This document shows, in pieces, positions 7,227 through 15,876 of a stretch of 27,299 nucleotides of DNA. The stretch is from an uncultured Collinsella sp. GTDB taxonomy: Bacteria > Actinomycetota > Coriobacteriia > Coriobacteriales > Coriobacteriaceae. Every line of letters starts with the position of its first letter. Position 1 is the first letter of the stretch. The notes under the pieces are model-generated. The model did no database searches. It was not told where the DNA came from and saw only the letters and a program-made list of their open reading frames with translations. The stretch spans positions 1 to 27,299 of the forward strand of contig CABSKX010000028.1 in the NCBI GenBank assembly GCA_902478365.1, given 5' to 3'. Made by a program: the position numbers and the translations under genes.

Positions 7227-9965
7227 CTAGTCTTTCTTTACGGGCTTATTCTTCTTGCTGGGCATCGATACCTTGATGCCCTGGGCCGATTTGGTCACGC
7301 GGGAGCGCTTGGCAACGGCGCCCTTCTTTTTCTTGGGCTGGGCCTGGGCCACGCCCTCGAGTGCACGGGCCTCGGCCTCGCGGACAGTGCGCGCCTCACG
7401 GCGCTGCGCCATATCGGCGGCAACGCGCTTGGCAAAACGCCCGGCGGTCGATCCCGTCGAGCTCACCTTGCCGCCGCCGCGACCCAGGCGAACGCGCACG
7501 CCACGGCCAAAGCCGGTAGCCGCATGACGGCGACGGGGCTTAAGCGAGTCCATCATCGTGGCAAGCTTAAAGAACACCGCGCAGGTAAAGACGATGATAA
7601 CCGCCAAAATGACCATCTGACCCATCGACAGGTTGGCGATGGACAGCAGCTCCGGGAACCCGATAACGCCCGTCAAAATACCGGCGACGACAAACACGAA
7701 AAGCACCACGCGCAAGGGCGTGAGCGGCTGCGAGATGCGCCAGATCAGGCTGACACTCGCCGCGCACGACGTGAGCAGGCACATGGTCGAAAGCGTAAGC
7801 TGGCTAAAGCCAAATACGCGCGCCACAAAGATATCGAGCGCCGCGGCCAAAATGACCGCAATCGACGCCGGCAGCGCACGCTTAAGCACGTTGGTCAAGA
7901 ACGACCCCTTCACGCGGGCGTTGTTGGGCTCCAGGCCCAGCACAAAGCCCGGCGCGCCGATGCAAAAGAAGTTGATGAGCGTCATCTGAATGGGCTCGAA
8001 TGGATACGGCGGCAGCGCGATGCACAGCGCCGCCAGGCCCATCGAGAAAAGCGTCTTGGTCAGAAAGAGCGCGGCAGAGCGCTGCAGGTTATTGATAGAA
8101 CGACGGCCCTCGGCCACCACAGCGGGCATCGAGGCAAAGTCATTATCGACGAGCACGATCTCGGCCACATTACGTGCGGCATCGGAGCCGGCGGCCATCG
8201 CCACGGAGCAGTCGGCCTCCTTGAGCGCTAGCACGTCGTTGACGCCGTCGCCCGTCATGGCCACGGTGTGCCCGCGGCGTTTGAGCGCCTGTACGAGCTC
8301 GCGCTTCTGCTGCGGCGTCACACGCCCAAAGACGTGGTAACGGTCCACTGCCGCATCAATCTTGGACGGCGTATCGAGGGTTGTCGCGTCCACGTAAGCA
8401 TCGGCGCCCGGCACGCCCACCACGCGCGCGATCGACGACACCGTACGCGGGTCGTCGCCGCTGATCACGTTGAGGGTCACGCCCTGCTCGTTAAAGTAGC
8501 CGATAGTCTCGGCTGCCGAGGTACGAATCTCGTCACGAATAGTCACAAAACCCACGGGCTCGGCCTCGCCCACCATATCGCCATCGGGCGAAAAGCCGTC
8601 CACGCGCGCCACCACAAGTACGCGGCAGGTATCGGCAAGCTCGGCCACACGATTCTCGACCTGAGCAAATGCGCGATCAGAGAGCACAAACTGCGCGGCG
8701 CCCATCACATAGGAGCCCTGCGCAAACGACGCGCCGCTCCACTTTTTTGACGACGAGAACGGAATGACCGACAGCGGCTCGGACACCTCGACCGGACGAT
8801 CGGCGTAGTAGTTGAGCAGCGCCTGGCAGGTCTCGTTGGCATCTGCCGAGGTCGCACGTGCTACGTTGGCAAGCGCAAAGTCGAGCACCGTGGTCTCGAC
8901 GGGGACAGCCGCCTCGTCCGAGTCCGCGCCAAAGCCAACACCCTCAACAGGCAGCGGGTAGGTGCCCTCGACCTCCATACGGCCCGAGGTGATGGTGCCC
9001 GTCTTGTCCAGGCACAAAACGTCGACGCGCGCGAGCGTCTCGATGCAGTAGAGCTGCTGTGCCAGCACCTTGCGACGCGCCAGGCGCACCGTGGCGATCG
9101 CGAGCACCGACGAGGTCAGCAGCACCAGGCCCTGCGGAATCATGCCCAGCAGGGCACCAACCGTGGACAGCAGCGCCGAAGAAGGCACACGGCCGGCCAG
9201 CAGCTCGGAGAAACACCAAGAAAGCGCGCTATCGCCCGGGGTTCCCGCGGCATCCCACAGCTCGCTCACACTCGAAGCAAAGAGCGCCAGACCAAGCGGA
9301 ATCATGATAATGCTCGCGAACCGCACGATGGCATTCAACGCGTTCATGATCTCGGAATTGACCTTTTTGACGTACTTGGCCTCGTTGTTGATCTTTGCCA
9401 CGTAGTTATCGGCGCCGACATGGATCACGCGGGCGCGCAGCAGGCCTGAGTCGATAAAGCTGCCGCTCATGAGCTCGGAGCCGGGCTGCTTTTTGATAAG
9501 ATCGCTCTCGCCCGTCAGCAGACTCTCGTTGACGAGCGCCTCGCCCGACACCACCACGGCGTCGGCGGGAATCTGGTCACCGCGCCCCAGGCGAATGATA
9601 TCGTCGAGCACGATCTGGTCCAGGTCGAGCTCCACCTCGGCGCCGTCGCGCACCGCGATGGCCTTCTTAGAGGTGAGCAGCGTAAGCTTGTCGACCATCC
9701 GCTTAGATCGCATGGACTGAATGACGCCAATGGCCGTGTTCAAGAACACCACGAACAAGAACGTCAGGTTCTTAAACGAACCGGTCAGCAGGACCAGAAT
9801 CGCCAAGACCACGTTGATTAAGTTGAACAGCGTGCAGAGGTTCTCGATGATGAGCTCTTTGACTGACTTGGTCTTGAGCTCCATGTTGCGGTTGATTTTA
9901 CCGGCGGCGAAGCGCTCCTCGACCTCGGCGGTCGAAAGCCCGCGCTCGATATCCGTTGCTGCCAT
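7227..9965 (-). CDS. P-type cation-transporting ATPase, CtpE-like, with basic C-terminal tail
   Basis: 912 aa ion pump in the cytoplasmic membrane. Motifs in order: actuator TGES (151-154), M4 sequence IPQGLVLL (about 276-283), phosphorylation site DKTGT (320-324) and hinge TGDGVND (571-577). About ten membrane helices are visible, four before and six after the catalytic domains. The PQGLVLL motif and ARVDVLCLDKTGT context resemble mycobacterial CtpE, linked to calcium uptake, but the ion here is not proven. Residues 807-912 are an unusual Arg/Lys-rich tail. ATG at 9965 is chosen over 9977 because of a weak GGGA site; further upstream starts would lie inside the tRNA terminator and tRNA gene. 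Confidence 0.88.
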   Translation of the reverse strand: MAATDIERGLSTAEVEERFAAGKINRNMELKTKSVKELIIENLCTLFNLINVVLAILVLLTGSFKNLTFLFVVFLNTAIGVIQSMRSKRMVDKLTLLTSKKAIAVRDGAEVELDLDQIVLDDIIRLGRGDQIPADAVVVSGEALVNESLLTGESDLIKKQPGSELMSGSFIDSGLLRARVIHVGADNYVAKINNEAKYVKKVNSEIMNALNAIVRFASIIMIPLGLALFASSVSELWDAAGTPGDSALSWCFSELLAGRVPSSALLSTVGALLGMIPQGLVLLTSSVLAIATVRLARRKVLAQQLYCIETLARVDVLCLDKTGTITSGRMEVEGTYPLPVEGVGFGADSDEAAVPVETTVLDFALANVARATSADANETCQALLNYYADRPVEVSEPLSVIPFSSSKKWSGASFAQGSYVMGAAQFVLSDRAFAQVENRVAELADTCRVLVVARVDGFSPDGDMVGEAEPVGFVTIRDEIRTSAAETIGYFNEQGVTLNVISGDDPRTVSSIARVVGVPGADAYVDATTLDTPSKIDAAVDRYHVFGRVTPQQKRELVQALKRRGHTVAMTGDGVNDVLALKEADCSVAMAAGSDAARNVAEIVLVDNDFASMPAVVAEGRRSINNLQRSAALFLTKTLFSMGLAALCIALPPYPFEPIQMTLINFFCIGAPGFVLGLEPNNARVKGSFLTNVLKRALPASIAVILAAALDIFVARVFGFSQLTLSTMCLLTSCAASVSLIWRISQPLTPLRVVLFVFVVAGILTGVIGFPELLSIANLSMGQMVILAVIIVFTCAVFFKLATMMDSLKPRRRHAATGFGRGVRVRLGRGGGKVSSTGSTAGRFAKRVAADMAQRREARTVREAEARALEGVAQAQPKKKKGAVAKRSRVTKSAQGIKVSMPSKKNKPVKKD

Positions 9966-9996
9966 ACCACGTCCCATCACGTCGCGTCGGTATAAG

Positions 9997-10028
9997 AAAA
10001 CCGCCCGGACCATGCGAGGTTCGGACGG
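9997..10028 (-). terminator. Rho-independent terminator of tRNA-Arg
   Basis: On the minus strand CCGTCCGAACC (10028-10018) pairs with GGTCCGGGCGG (10011-10001) over 11 bp with one mismatch and one wobble, with a 6-nt loop, and is followed by TTTTC. It lies 12 nt after the CCA end of the tRNA and before the ATPase start. Confidence 0.8.
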
Positions 10029-10040
10029 TCTTACGTTCGA

Positions 10041-10117
10041 TGGTGCCCCATGTTGGATTCGAACCAACGGCCTTCTGCTCCGGAGGCAGACGCTCTAATC
10101 CCCTGAGCTAATAGGGC
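10041..10117 (-). tRNA. tRNA-Arg (anticodon CCG)
   Basis: 77 nt including an encoded CCA. Acceptor stem GCCCTAT/ATGGGGC (one G-T pair), D arm GCTC...GAGC, anticodon arm TCTGC-CTCCGGA-GCAGA giving anticodon CCG (reads CGG), T arm GTTGG-TTCGAAT-CCAAC, discriminator A. All arms fold in standard cloverleaf form. It has its own promoter and terminator. Confidence 0.97.
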
Positions 10118-10128
10118 GAACGGTAGGC

Positions 10129-10158
10129 ATTATACCCAAGTGCGCCACGGGCTAACAA
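10129..10158 (-). promoter_or_regulatory. Sigma-70-type promoter of tRNA-Arg
   Basis: Minus strand -35 TTGTTA (10158-10153), 18-nt spacer, -10 TATAAT (10134-10129). The predicted start falls a few bases before the tRNA 5' end at 10117. Confidence 0.75.
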
Positions 10159-10234
10159 AATAATAGAAAAAGCTTTGCAATTACGTGGGAGACGCACCGC
10201 GACGGCGCGCTTTAGGCGGAAAAAGCGAGTCAGA

Positions 10235-10262
10235 TAGTATAAACTCTCATGCACCATATAAT
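10235..10262 (+). promoter_or_regulatory. Possible promoter region of the aromatic cluster
   Basis: Two -10-like hexamers are seen, TAGTAT (10235-10240) and TATAAT (10257-10262). Neither has a good -35 at 16-18 nt. If the first is used, the hairpin at 10264-10287 is transcribed whole; if the second is used, transcription would start inside it. Confidence 0.35.
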
Positions 10263-10263
10263 A

Positions 10264-10287
10264 CGGCTCGCGATGCGGGCCGTTTTT
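10264..10287 (+). terminator. Terminator-like hairpin in the leader of the aromatic cluster
   Basis: CGGCTCGC (10264-10271) pairs with GCGGGCCG (10275-10282), 8 bp with one G-T pair, loop GAT, followed by five T. This is the shape of an intrinsic terminator, placed 33 bp before the aroF start codon with no plus-strand gene upstream in the window, so it may act as an attenuator. Confidence 0.55.
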
Positions 10288-10320
10288 GCAAGGGCTATCC
10301 ATCGAGGTGAGAGGCACACC

Positions 10321-11346
10321 ATGATTGCGATTTTAAAGCAGAGCGCCAGCGACGAGGCCGTAAGCCACATTGTTAGCTGGATCGAGAAAAAGGGGCTCAA
10401 GACCGACGTCTCGCGCGGCGAGAACGAGACCATCATCGGCTTGGTGGGCGACACGACCAAGATCGACCCGTTCCTGCTCGAGTCCATGGACGTCGTCGAG
10501 CGCGTGCAGCGCGTCTCCGAGCCGTTCAAGCGCGCCAACCGCAAGTTCCACCCCGAGGACTCCGTCATCGACTGCGGCCACGGCGTCAAGATCGGCGGCG
10601 ACCAGTTCCAGGTCATCGCCGGCCCCTGCTCCGTCGAGGGCGACAACCTCATCCGCATCGCCCGCCGCGTAAAGGCCGCCGGCGCCACGATGCTGCGCGG
10701 CGGCGCCTACAAGCCCCGCACCTCCCCCTACGCCTACCAGGGCATGGGTCCCGCCGGCCTGGACCTGCTGTGCGAGGCATCCGCCGAGCTCGACATGCCG
10801 ATCGTCACCGAGATCATGGACCCGCGCGACGTACAGGTCTTCCTCGACAAGAAGATCGACGTCATGCAGATTGGCGCTCGCAACGCCCAGAACTTCCCCC
10901 TGCTCAAGGAGGTCGGCAAGACGCAGACCCCGATCCTGCTCAAGCGCGGCATGTCCGGCACCGTCGACGAGCTGCTTATGGCAGCCGAGTACATCATGAG
11001 CGAGGGCAACGACAACGTCATCCTGTGCGAGCGCGGCATCCGCACCTTCGAGACCCGCACTCGCAACACCTTCGACCTCAACGCCGTGCCGGTGCTGCAC
11101 CACCTATCGCACCTGCCCGTCGTCGCCGACCCCAGCCACGCCACCGGTTACACCCGCTATGTCGAGCCCATGGCGCTCGCCGCGACCGCCTGCGGCGCCA
11201 ACGGTCTGGAGATCGAGGTCCACGACGACCCGAGCCACGCTTGGTCCGACGGTGCCCAGGCCCTCACCCCCGACCAGTTCGACGACACCATGCGCCGCAT
11301 CCGCGCCATCCGCGAGGTCGTCTGCCAAGAGACCGTTCAGGAGTAG
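10321..11346 (+). CDS. aroF: 3-deoxy-7-phosphoheptulonate (DAHP) synthase, AroF/type I-beta
   Basis: First step of the shikimate pathway: PEP plus erythrose-4-phosphate gives DAHP. 341 aa. The N-terminal ~75 residues form the ferredoxin-like regulatory domain seen in Thermotoga-type enzymes (MIAILKQSASDEAVSHIVSWI). The catalytic barrel carries GPCSVEG, RGGAYKPRTSPYAYQG, IGARNAQNFPLLKEVG, ILLKRGMSGTVDE and DPSHATG. The ATG at 10321 has GAGAGG 7-8 nt upstream; an in-frame ATG at 10249 lies before the leader hairpin and has no ribosome site. Codons are almost all C- or G-ending, which suggests high expression. Its stop is 3 nt from the tyrA start. Confidence 0.95.
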   Translation: MIAILKQSASDEAVSHIVSWIEKKGLKTDVSRGENETIIGLVGDTTKIDPFLLESMDVVERVQRVSEPFKRANRKFHPEDSVIDCGHGVKIGGDQFQVIAGPCSVEGDNLIRIARRVKAAGATMLRGGAYKPRTSPYAYQGMGPAGLDLLCEASAELDMPIVTEIMDPRDVQVFLDKKIDVMQIGARNAQNFPLLKEVGKTQTPILLKRGMSGTVDELLMAAEYIMSEGNDNVILCERGIRTFETRTRNTFDLNAVPVLHHLSHLPVVADPSHATGYTRYVEPMALAATACGANGLEIEVHDDPSHAWSDGAQALTPDQFDDTMRRIRAIREVVCQETVQE

Positions 11347-11349
11347 CCC

Positions 11350-12264
11350 ATGGGTACGGTGAGAAACGCATGCGTTAACCAGGGTGGCCCCAAGTGTGCC
11401 GGCATCGTGGGCCTGGGCCTCATCGGCGGCAGCTTCGCCCGCGGCTATGCGCAGGCGGGCGTCCGCGTGCTGGCATGGGACCCCGATGACGACGTCATGA
11501 CGGCCGCCAGCATGGGCACCGTTGCCGGCGAGCTCAACGACGAAACGCTCGGCGAATGCGACATCATCGTCTTGGCATGCTACCCCGAGGCCTGCATCGA
11601 GTGGCTCGAGACGCACGCCCAGGCGCTCGCCGACGCCACCGACACCGAGGCAGTCATGGGCCCCGTGGTGATCGACACCGTGGGCGTCAAGGGCATCGTG
11701 TGCGAGCGCGCCTTTGAGCTTGCCCACAAGCACGGTTTTTACTTTGTGGGCGCGCACCCCATGGCGGGCACGCAGTTCTCGGGCTACGCGCATTCCCGCG
11801 CCGACCTGTTCCAGGGCGCCCCGCTCGTGCTTGTACCGCCCGCGGTGGACGACGCACTTAAGCTGGAGCTTTTGGGCCAGGTGCGCGAGATGGTACGTCC
11901 CTTAGGCTTTGGCAAGTTCAGTGTAACGAGCGCCGCCGAGCACGACCGCGTCATCGCCTTTACGAGCCAGCTCGCGCACGTCGTCTCCAACGCCTATGTT
12001 AAGAGCCCGACCGCTCAGGTCCACCACGGCTTTTCGGCCGGCAGCTACCGCGACCTCACCCGCGTGGCGCATCTCAATCCGCAGATGTGGTCCGAGCTCA
12101 TGATCGACGACGCCGATGCGCTCGCCTTCGAGATTGACCATCTGATCGAATCGCTCGGCGCCTACAGCCGCGCCCTTAAAGACCGCGACCAGCGCTATCT
12201 GGAGAATCTCCTTGCCGAGGGCGACCGCATAAAGCGCGCGCTCGACGACGAGGCCTCCCACTAG
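11350..12264 (+). CDS. tyrA: Prephenate dehydrogenase
   Basis: Oxidative decarboxylation of prephenate to 4-hydroxyphenylpyruvate for tyrosine, NAD(P)-dependent. 304 aa. An N-terminal Rossmann motif GLGLIGGS (about residues 21-28) is followed by WDPD, VIDTVGVKG, the substrate motif GAHPMAGTQFSGY, then the helical dimerisation domain with FTSQLAHVVSNA and FSAGSYRDLTRVAHLNPQMW. No C-terminal ACT domain is seen. The start ATG has CAGGAG 6 nt upstream, which includes the aroF stop region, so translation is likely coupled. aroB follows after 36 bp. Confidence 0.93.
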   Translation: MGTVRNACVNQGGPKCAGIVGLGLIGGSFARGYAQAGVRVLAWDPDDDVMTAASMGTVAGELNDETLGECDIIVLACYPEACIEWLETHAQALADATDTEAVMGPVVIDTVGVKGIVCERAFELAHKHGFYFVGAHPMAGTQFSGYAHSRADLFQGAPLVLVPPAVDDALKLELLGQVREMVRPLGFGKFSVTSAAEHDRVIAFTSQLAHVVSNAYVKSPTAQVHHGFSAGSYRDLTRVAHLNPQMWSELMIDDADALAFEIDHLIESLGAYSRALKDRDQRYLENLLAEGDRIKRALDDEASH

Positions 12265-12300
12265 ACCACCCATCACGCCAGGTCGAAAGGACCGAAGCTT

Positions 12301-13407
12301 ATGGCGATTACCATCGATATCGACACCGCACGCCCCTACCAAGTGCATGTGGGCACGTTTTTGCTGGAGCAGGCAGGCCCGCTCGTACGCGCCACCGCTG
12401 GCGGCTCGCGCGCCGTCATCGTGACGGACACCAACGTAGGCCCCCTCTACCAGATGCCTGTTAAGCAGAGCCTCGAATCCGCAGGCTACGAGGTGAGCAT
12501 CTGCACCTTCGAGGCTGGCGAGGCCCATAAGCGCGCCGAGACCTACGTTGCCATTTTAGAGTTTGTGGCCGAGCACGAGCTTTCGCGCTCCGACGTGATC
12601 GTGGCACTCGGCGGCGGCGTCGTGGGCGACGTGGCCGGCTTTGTGGCCGCCACCTACATGCGCGGCTGCAAGTTTGTGCAGATTCCCACAAGCCTGCTCG
12701 CCATGGTGGATTCGTCGGTCGGCGGTAAGACGGCCATAGACCTGGCTGCCGGCAAGAACCTGGCCGGCGCCTTTTGGCAGCCGAGCGTGGTCATCGCCGA
12801 CGTGGGGTGCCTGGCAACCCTTACGCCCGAGCAGTTCGCCGACGGCTGCGGCGAAGTCGTCAAACACGCCGTGATCGCCGACCCCGAGCTCTTCGCCGAG
12901 CTGGAGAAGACCCCGCTCACGCTTGAGCTGCTGAACCGCGACGTGGCCCGTGTGGCGCTCATCATCGGCCGCAATATCGACATTAAGCGCGCCGTGGTCG
13001 TTGCCGACGAGCGCGAAACCAATCAGCGCAAGCTCCTCAACTTTGGCCACAGCGCCGGGCACGCCGTCGAAGCCTGCGAGCACTTTGAGCTCGGCCACGG
13101 CAACTGCGTGTCGATTGGCATGGGCATCATCACGCGTGCCGCAGCCCTGCATGGAGTTTGCGATGCCGAGCTGCCCGATCGTATTGAGAGGCTCTGCGCC
13201 CGCCACGGCCTCAAAACCCGCTGCGACCTAGATGCCGATGCCGTCTTTGCCGAGGCGCTCCATGACAAAAAGCGCGCGGGCGACACCATCGACCTGGTAA
13301 TTCCGCACGACATCGGCCGTTGCAGCATCGACCGCACGCCGCTTTCCACCTTCCACGATTTGATTGCCGAGGGCCTCGGCCAGAAGGGAGACGCTTCCGC
13401 ATGTTAG
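12301..13407 (+). CDS. aroB: 3-dehydroquinate synthase
   Basis: Second shikimate step: DAHP to 3-dehydroquinate, using NAD and a divalent metal. 368 aa, normal length. The NAD site VALGGGVVGDVAGFVAATYMRG, the motif PTSLLAMVDSSVGGKTAID, the metal ligand region CGEVVKHAV and NFGHSAGHAVEA are all present. AAAGGA lies 9 nt before the ATG. The stop overlaps the start of aroA by 7 bp, indicating translational coupling. Confidence 0.96.
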   Translation: MAITIDIDTARPYQVHVGTFLLEQAGPLVRATAGGSRAVIVTDTNVGPLYQMPVKQSLESAGYEVSICTFEAGEAHKRAETYVAILEFVAEHELSRSDVIVALGGGVVGDVAGFVAATYMRGCKFVQIPTSLLAMVDSSVGGKTAIDLAAGKNLAGAFWQPSVVIADVGCLATLTPEQFADGCGEVVKHAVIADPELFAELEKTPLTLELLNRDVARVALIIGRNIDIKRAVVVADERETNQRKLLNFGHSAGHAVEACEHFELGHGNCVSIGMGIITRAAALHGVCDAELPDRIERLCARHGLKTRCDLDADAVFAEALHDKKRAGDTIDLVIPHDIGRCSIDRTPLSTFHDLIAEGLGQKGDASAC

Positions 13408-14720
13408 CCCGCATCACCCCGTCCCCGCTCAAGGGCACCGTTCCCGCCATCGCGTCCAAGTCGATGGCGCATCGCCTCATCATCTGCGCCGCGCTTGCCA
13501 ACGGTGAGACGCACGTTGCCTGTAACACGACCTGCGCCGATATCGAGGCCACGGTGCGCTGCCTCACGGCGCTCGGCGCCCGCATCGAGACCGTCGAGGA
13601 CGGCTTCCAGGTCCACCCCACCATGAAGAGCATTGAATTTGGCCTGCTCAAGGCCCTTGCCGGCGGCACGCTCGACTGCGGCGAGAGTGGCTCCACGCTG
13701 CGCTTCATGCTGCCTGTCGCCTGCGCGCTGGGTGCGGAGGCCACCTTTGTGGGCCAGGGCCGCCTGGGCGCCCGCCCGCTTTCCCCGCTCTCGGACGAGA
13801 TCATCGCCGCCGGTTGCGACCTGCAGGGCCTGGGCGGCTTTCCGCTCAAGACGAGCGGACGCATGCGCCCGGGCACCTTTGTGCTACCGGGCAACGTAAG
13901 CTCGCAGTACATCTCGGGCCTGCTATTGGCAGCCCCGTTGCTCGCCCAGCCCTCCTGCGTGCAGGTGACCGGCCTTATCGAGAGCCGCCCCTACATCAAC
14001 CTGACGATCCAGGCCATGAAGGCCTTCGGCGTCGAGGTCAACGTCGAGCGTATTCCGGCCAAGGACGGCCAGCCCGAGGTCACGAACTTCCGCGTGAACA
14101 GCGGCTCGTACCGCACGCCCGGCAGCGTGACCGTAGAGGGTGATTGGTCCAACGCCGCCTTTTGGCTGTGTGCCGGCGCCATCGGCTCCGACCCCATCAC
14201 CGTCGAGGGCGTGTCACTGAGCTCCGCCCAGGGCGACCGCAACGTGCTCGCCGCGCTTTCGCGCTTTGGCGCCCGCATCGTGCGCTCCACCAACGCCGCC
14301 ACCGTCCAGTCCGACAAGCTCGCCGGCTTTGAGATGAGCGCCCACGACATTCCGGACCTGGTGCCCGTCATCTCGGCCGTTGCTTCCCTTGCTCAGGGCC
14401 GCACGTTCATCCGTGACTGCGCACGCCTACGCATCAAGGAATCTGACCGTCTGGTCACCACCACCCGCGAGCTCACCGCGCTAGGCGCGCAGGTGCGCAT
14501 CGCCGGTGACGACCTCATCATCAAGGGCGTCGATGCCTTTACCGGCGGCGAGGTCGATTCGCACAACGACCACCGCATCGCCATGATGGCCGCCATCGCC
14601 GCGAGTCGCGCCACCGGCGATGTCGTGATCCACGGCGCCGAGGCCGTCAACAAGTCCTATCCCGATTTCTTCGACCACTACCGCCTGTTGGGCGGCAAGG
14701 TCACGCTCGAGGAGGAATAG
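13401..14720 (+). CDS. aroA: 5-enolpyruvylshikimate-3-phosphate synthase
   Basis: Transfers enolpyruvyl from PEP to shikimate-3-phosphate. 439 aa. Visible motifs: ASKSMAHRLIICAALA (substrate Lys-Ser), CGESGSTLRFMLPV in place of the common GNAGT-type PEP loop, DWSNAAFWLCAGA, HDIPDLVPVI with the catalytic Asp, RLRIKESDRL and HNDHRIAMM. The CGESGSTLRF loop is the form I associate with clostridial and coriobacterial enzymes. The start ATG lies inside the end of aroB and the stop is 1 nt from the aroC start. Confidence 0.95.
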   Translation: MLARITPSPLKGTVPAIASKSMAHRLIICAALANGETHVACNTTCADIEATVRCLTALGARIETVEDGFQVHPTMKSIEFGLLKALAGGTLDCGESGSTLRFMLPVACALGAEATFVGQGRLGARPLSPLSDEIIAAGCDLQGLGGFPLKTSGRMRPGTFVLPGNVSSQYISGLLLAAPLLAQPSCVQVTGLIESRPYINLTIQAMKAFGVEVNVERIPAKDGQPEVTNFRVNSGSYRTPGSVTVEGDWSNAAFWLCAGAIGSDPITVEGVSLSSAQGDRNVLAALSRFGARIVRSTNAATVQSDKLAGFEMSAHDIPDLVPVISAVASLAQGRTFIRDCARLRIKESDRLVTTTRELTALGAQVRIAGDDLIIKGVDAFTGGEVDSHNDHRIAMMAAIAASRATGDVVIHGAEAVNKSYPDFFDHYRLLGGKVTLEEE

Positions 14721-14721
14721 C

Positions 14722-15813
14722 ATGTCCTCGACCTTTGGCAACGTCTTGCACGTAAGCATCTTCGGCCAGTCGCACTCTCCCGCTATCGGCTGCTCGCTCG
14801 ATGGCATTCCGGCAGGTATCGCCGTTGACCTGGAGCGGCTGCAGGCCTTTTTGGACCGTCGCGCCCCCGGCCGTGACGAGACCTCGACCAAGCGCCGCGA
14901 GGCCGACGCCGCCCACATTATCGCCGGCATAGTTGATGGACACACCACAGGCGCGCCTATCGCCGCGATCATCGAGAACACCAACACGCGCTCCAAGGAC
15001 TACTCCGAGCTACGCCGCAAGCCCCGCCCGGGCCATGCGGATTTCCCGGCACGCGTGAAGTACCACAACATGCACGACGTCGCCGGCGGCGGACACTTCT
15101 CCGGCCGCCTGACAGCGCCCCTGTGCATCGCGGGCGGCATCGCGCTGCAGGCGCTCGAGGCCCGCGGCATCAAGGTGATGGCGCACGTGGCGCAGATCGG
15201 TGGCATCTCCGATCTGCCCATGGACGACATGGTTTATCGCGAGGCCGACCGCAAGGCGATCCTTACGAACGACCTGCCGTGCATTGACGCCGCAGCTGCC
15301 GGTCGCATGCGCGAGGAGATCTTTGCCGCGCGCGACGAGCTCGACAGCATTGGCGGCATCGTGGAGTGCGGCATCTACGGGCTTCCCGCGGGCATCGGCG
15401 ACCCCATGTTCGACGGCATCGAGAACCGCATCGCGCAGATAGCGTTTGGCGTTCCCGCCGTGAAGGGCGTGGAGTTTGGCATGGGCTTTGCCGTCGCCGC
15501 CATGCGCGGCAGCGAGAACAACGATCCGTATCGCATCGACGCCGAGACCGGCAAGATCGAGGTCGAGTCCAATAATGCCGGCGGCATCCTGGGCGGTATT
15601 TCGACCGGCGCGCCCGTCATGTGGCGCATGGCCGTAAAGCCCACGCCCTCCATCGGCCGCGAGCAGCAGACGGTGGACATGGACGCTATGGAAAATGCCG
15701 AGCTCTCGGTCCACGGCCGCCACGATCCCTGCATCGTCCCGCGCGCCGTCCCCGTAGCCGAAGCAGCCGCAGCGCTGGCCATCTGGGACGCCCTCCTAGA
15801 AGACGCTGCATAG
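14722..15813 (+). CDS. aroC: Chorismate synthase
   Basis: Last common step, EPSP to chorismate, requiring reduced FMN. 363 aa. FGQSHSPAIGCSLDGIPAG replaces the textbook FGESHG form; the segments RRAPGRDETSTKRREAD, RPGHADFPARVKY and AGGGHFSGRLTAPLCIAG are typical, as is SNNAGGILGGISTGAPV. A strong ribosome site GAGGAGGA overlaps the end of aroA. A GC-rich hairpin (15828-15853) separates it from pheA. Confidence 0.96.
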   Translation: MSSTFGNVLHVSIFGQSHSPAIGCSLDGIPAGIAVDLERLQAFLDRRAPGRDETSTKRREADAAHIIAGIVDGHTTGAPIAAIIENTNTRSKDYSELRRKPRPGHADFPARVKYHNMHDVAGGGHFSGRLTAPLCIAGGIALQALEARGIKVMAHVAQIGGISDLPMDDMVYREADRKAILTNDLPCIDAAAAGRMREEIFAARDELDSIGGIVECGIYGLPAGIGDPMFDGIENRIAQIAFGVPAVKGVEFGMGFAVAAMRGSENNDPYRIDAETGKIEVESNNAGGILGGISTGAPVMWRMAVKPTPSIGREQQTVDMDAMENAELSVHGRHDPCIVPRAVPVAEAAAALAIWDALLEDAA

Positions 15814-15827
15814 CGCTAGTTAATCCC

Positions 15828-15853
15828 CGTGGGGGCCAACTCCGGCCCCCACG
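15828..15853 (+). other. Perfect 10-bp GC hairpin between aroC and pheA
   Basis: CGTGGGGGCC (15828-15837) and GGCCCCCACG (15844-15853) pair perfectly around a 6-nt loop. No T tract follows, so it is more likely an mRNA stability or processing element than a terminator. Confidence 0.6.
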
Positions 15854-15876
15854 CCCACCCAGTGAAAGGGGTCCCT

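Noticed and set aside
9966..10067. N-terminal extension of the P-type ATPase
   Set aside because: Would overlap the tRNA-Arg gene and its terminator; no ribosome site.
10041..10117. tRNA-Arg as attachment site of the accessory island
   Set aside because: The island begins about 10 kb away after glf, and I saw no partial tRNA copy, integrase or direct repeat of the tRNA end at its borders.
15828..15853. Terminator between aroC and pheA
   Set aside because: Strong stem but no T tract; pheA continues the same operon order.
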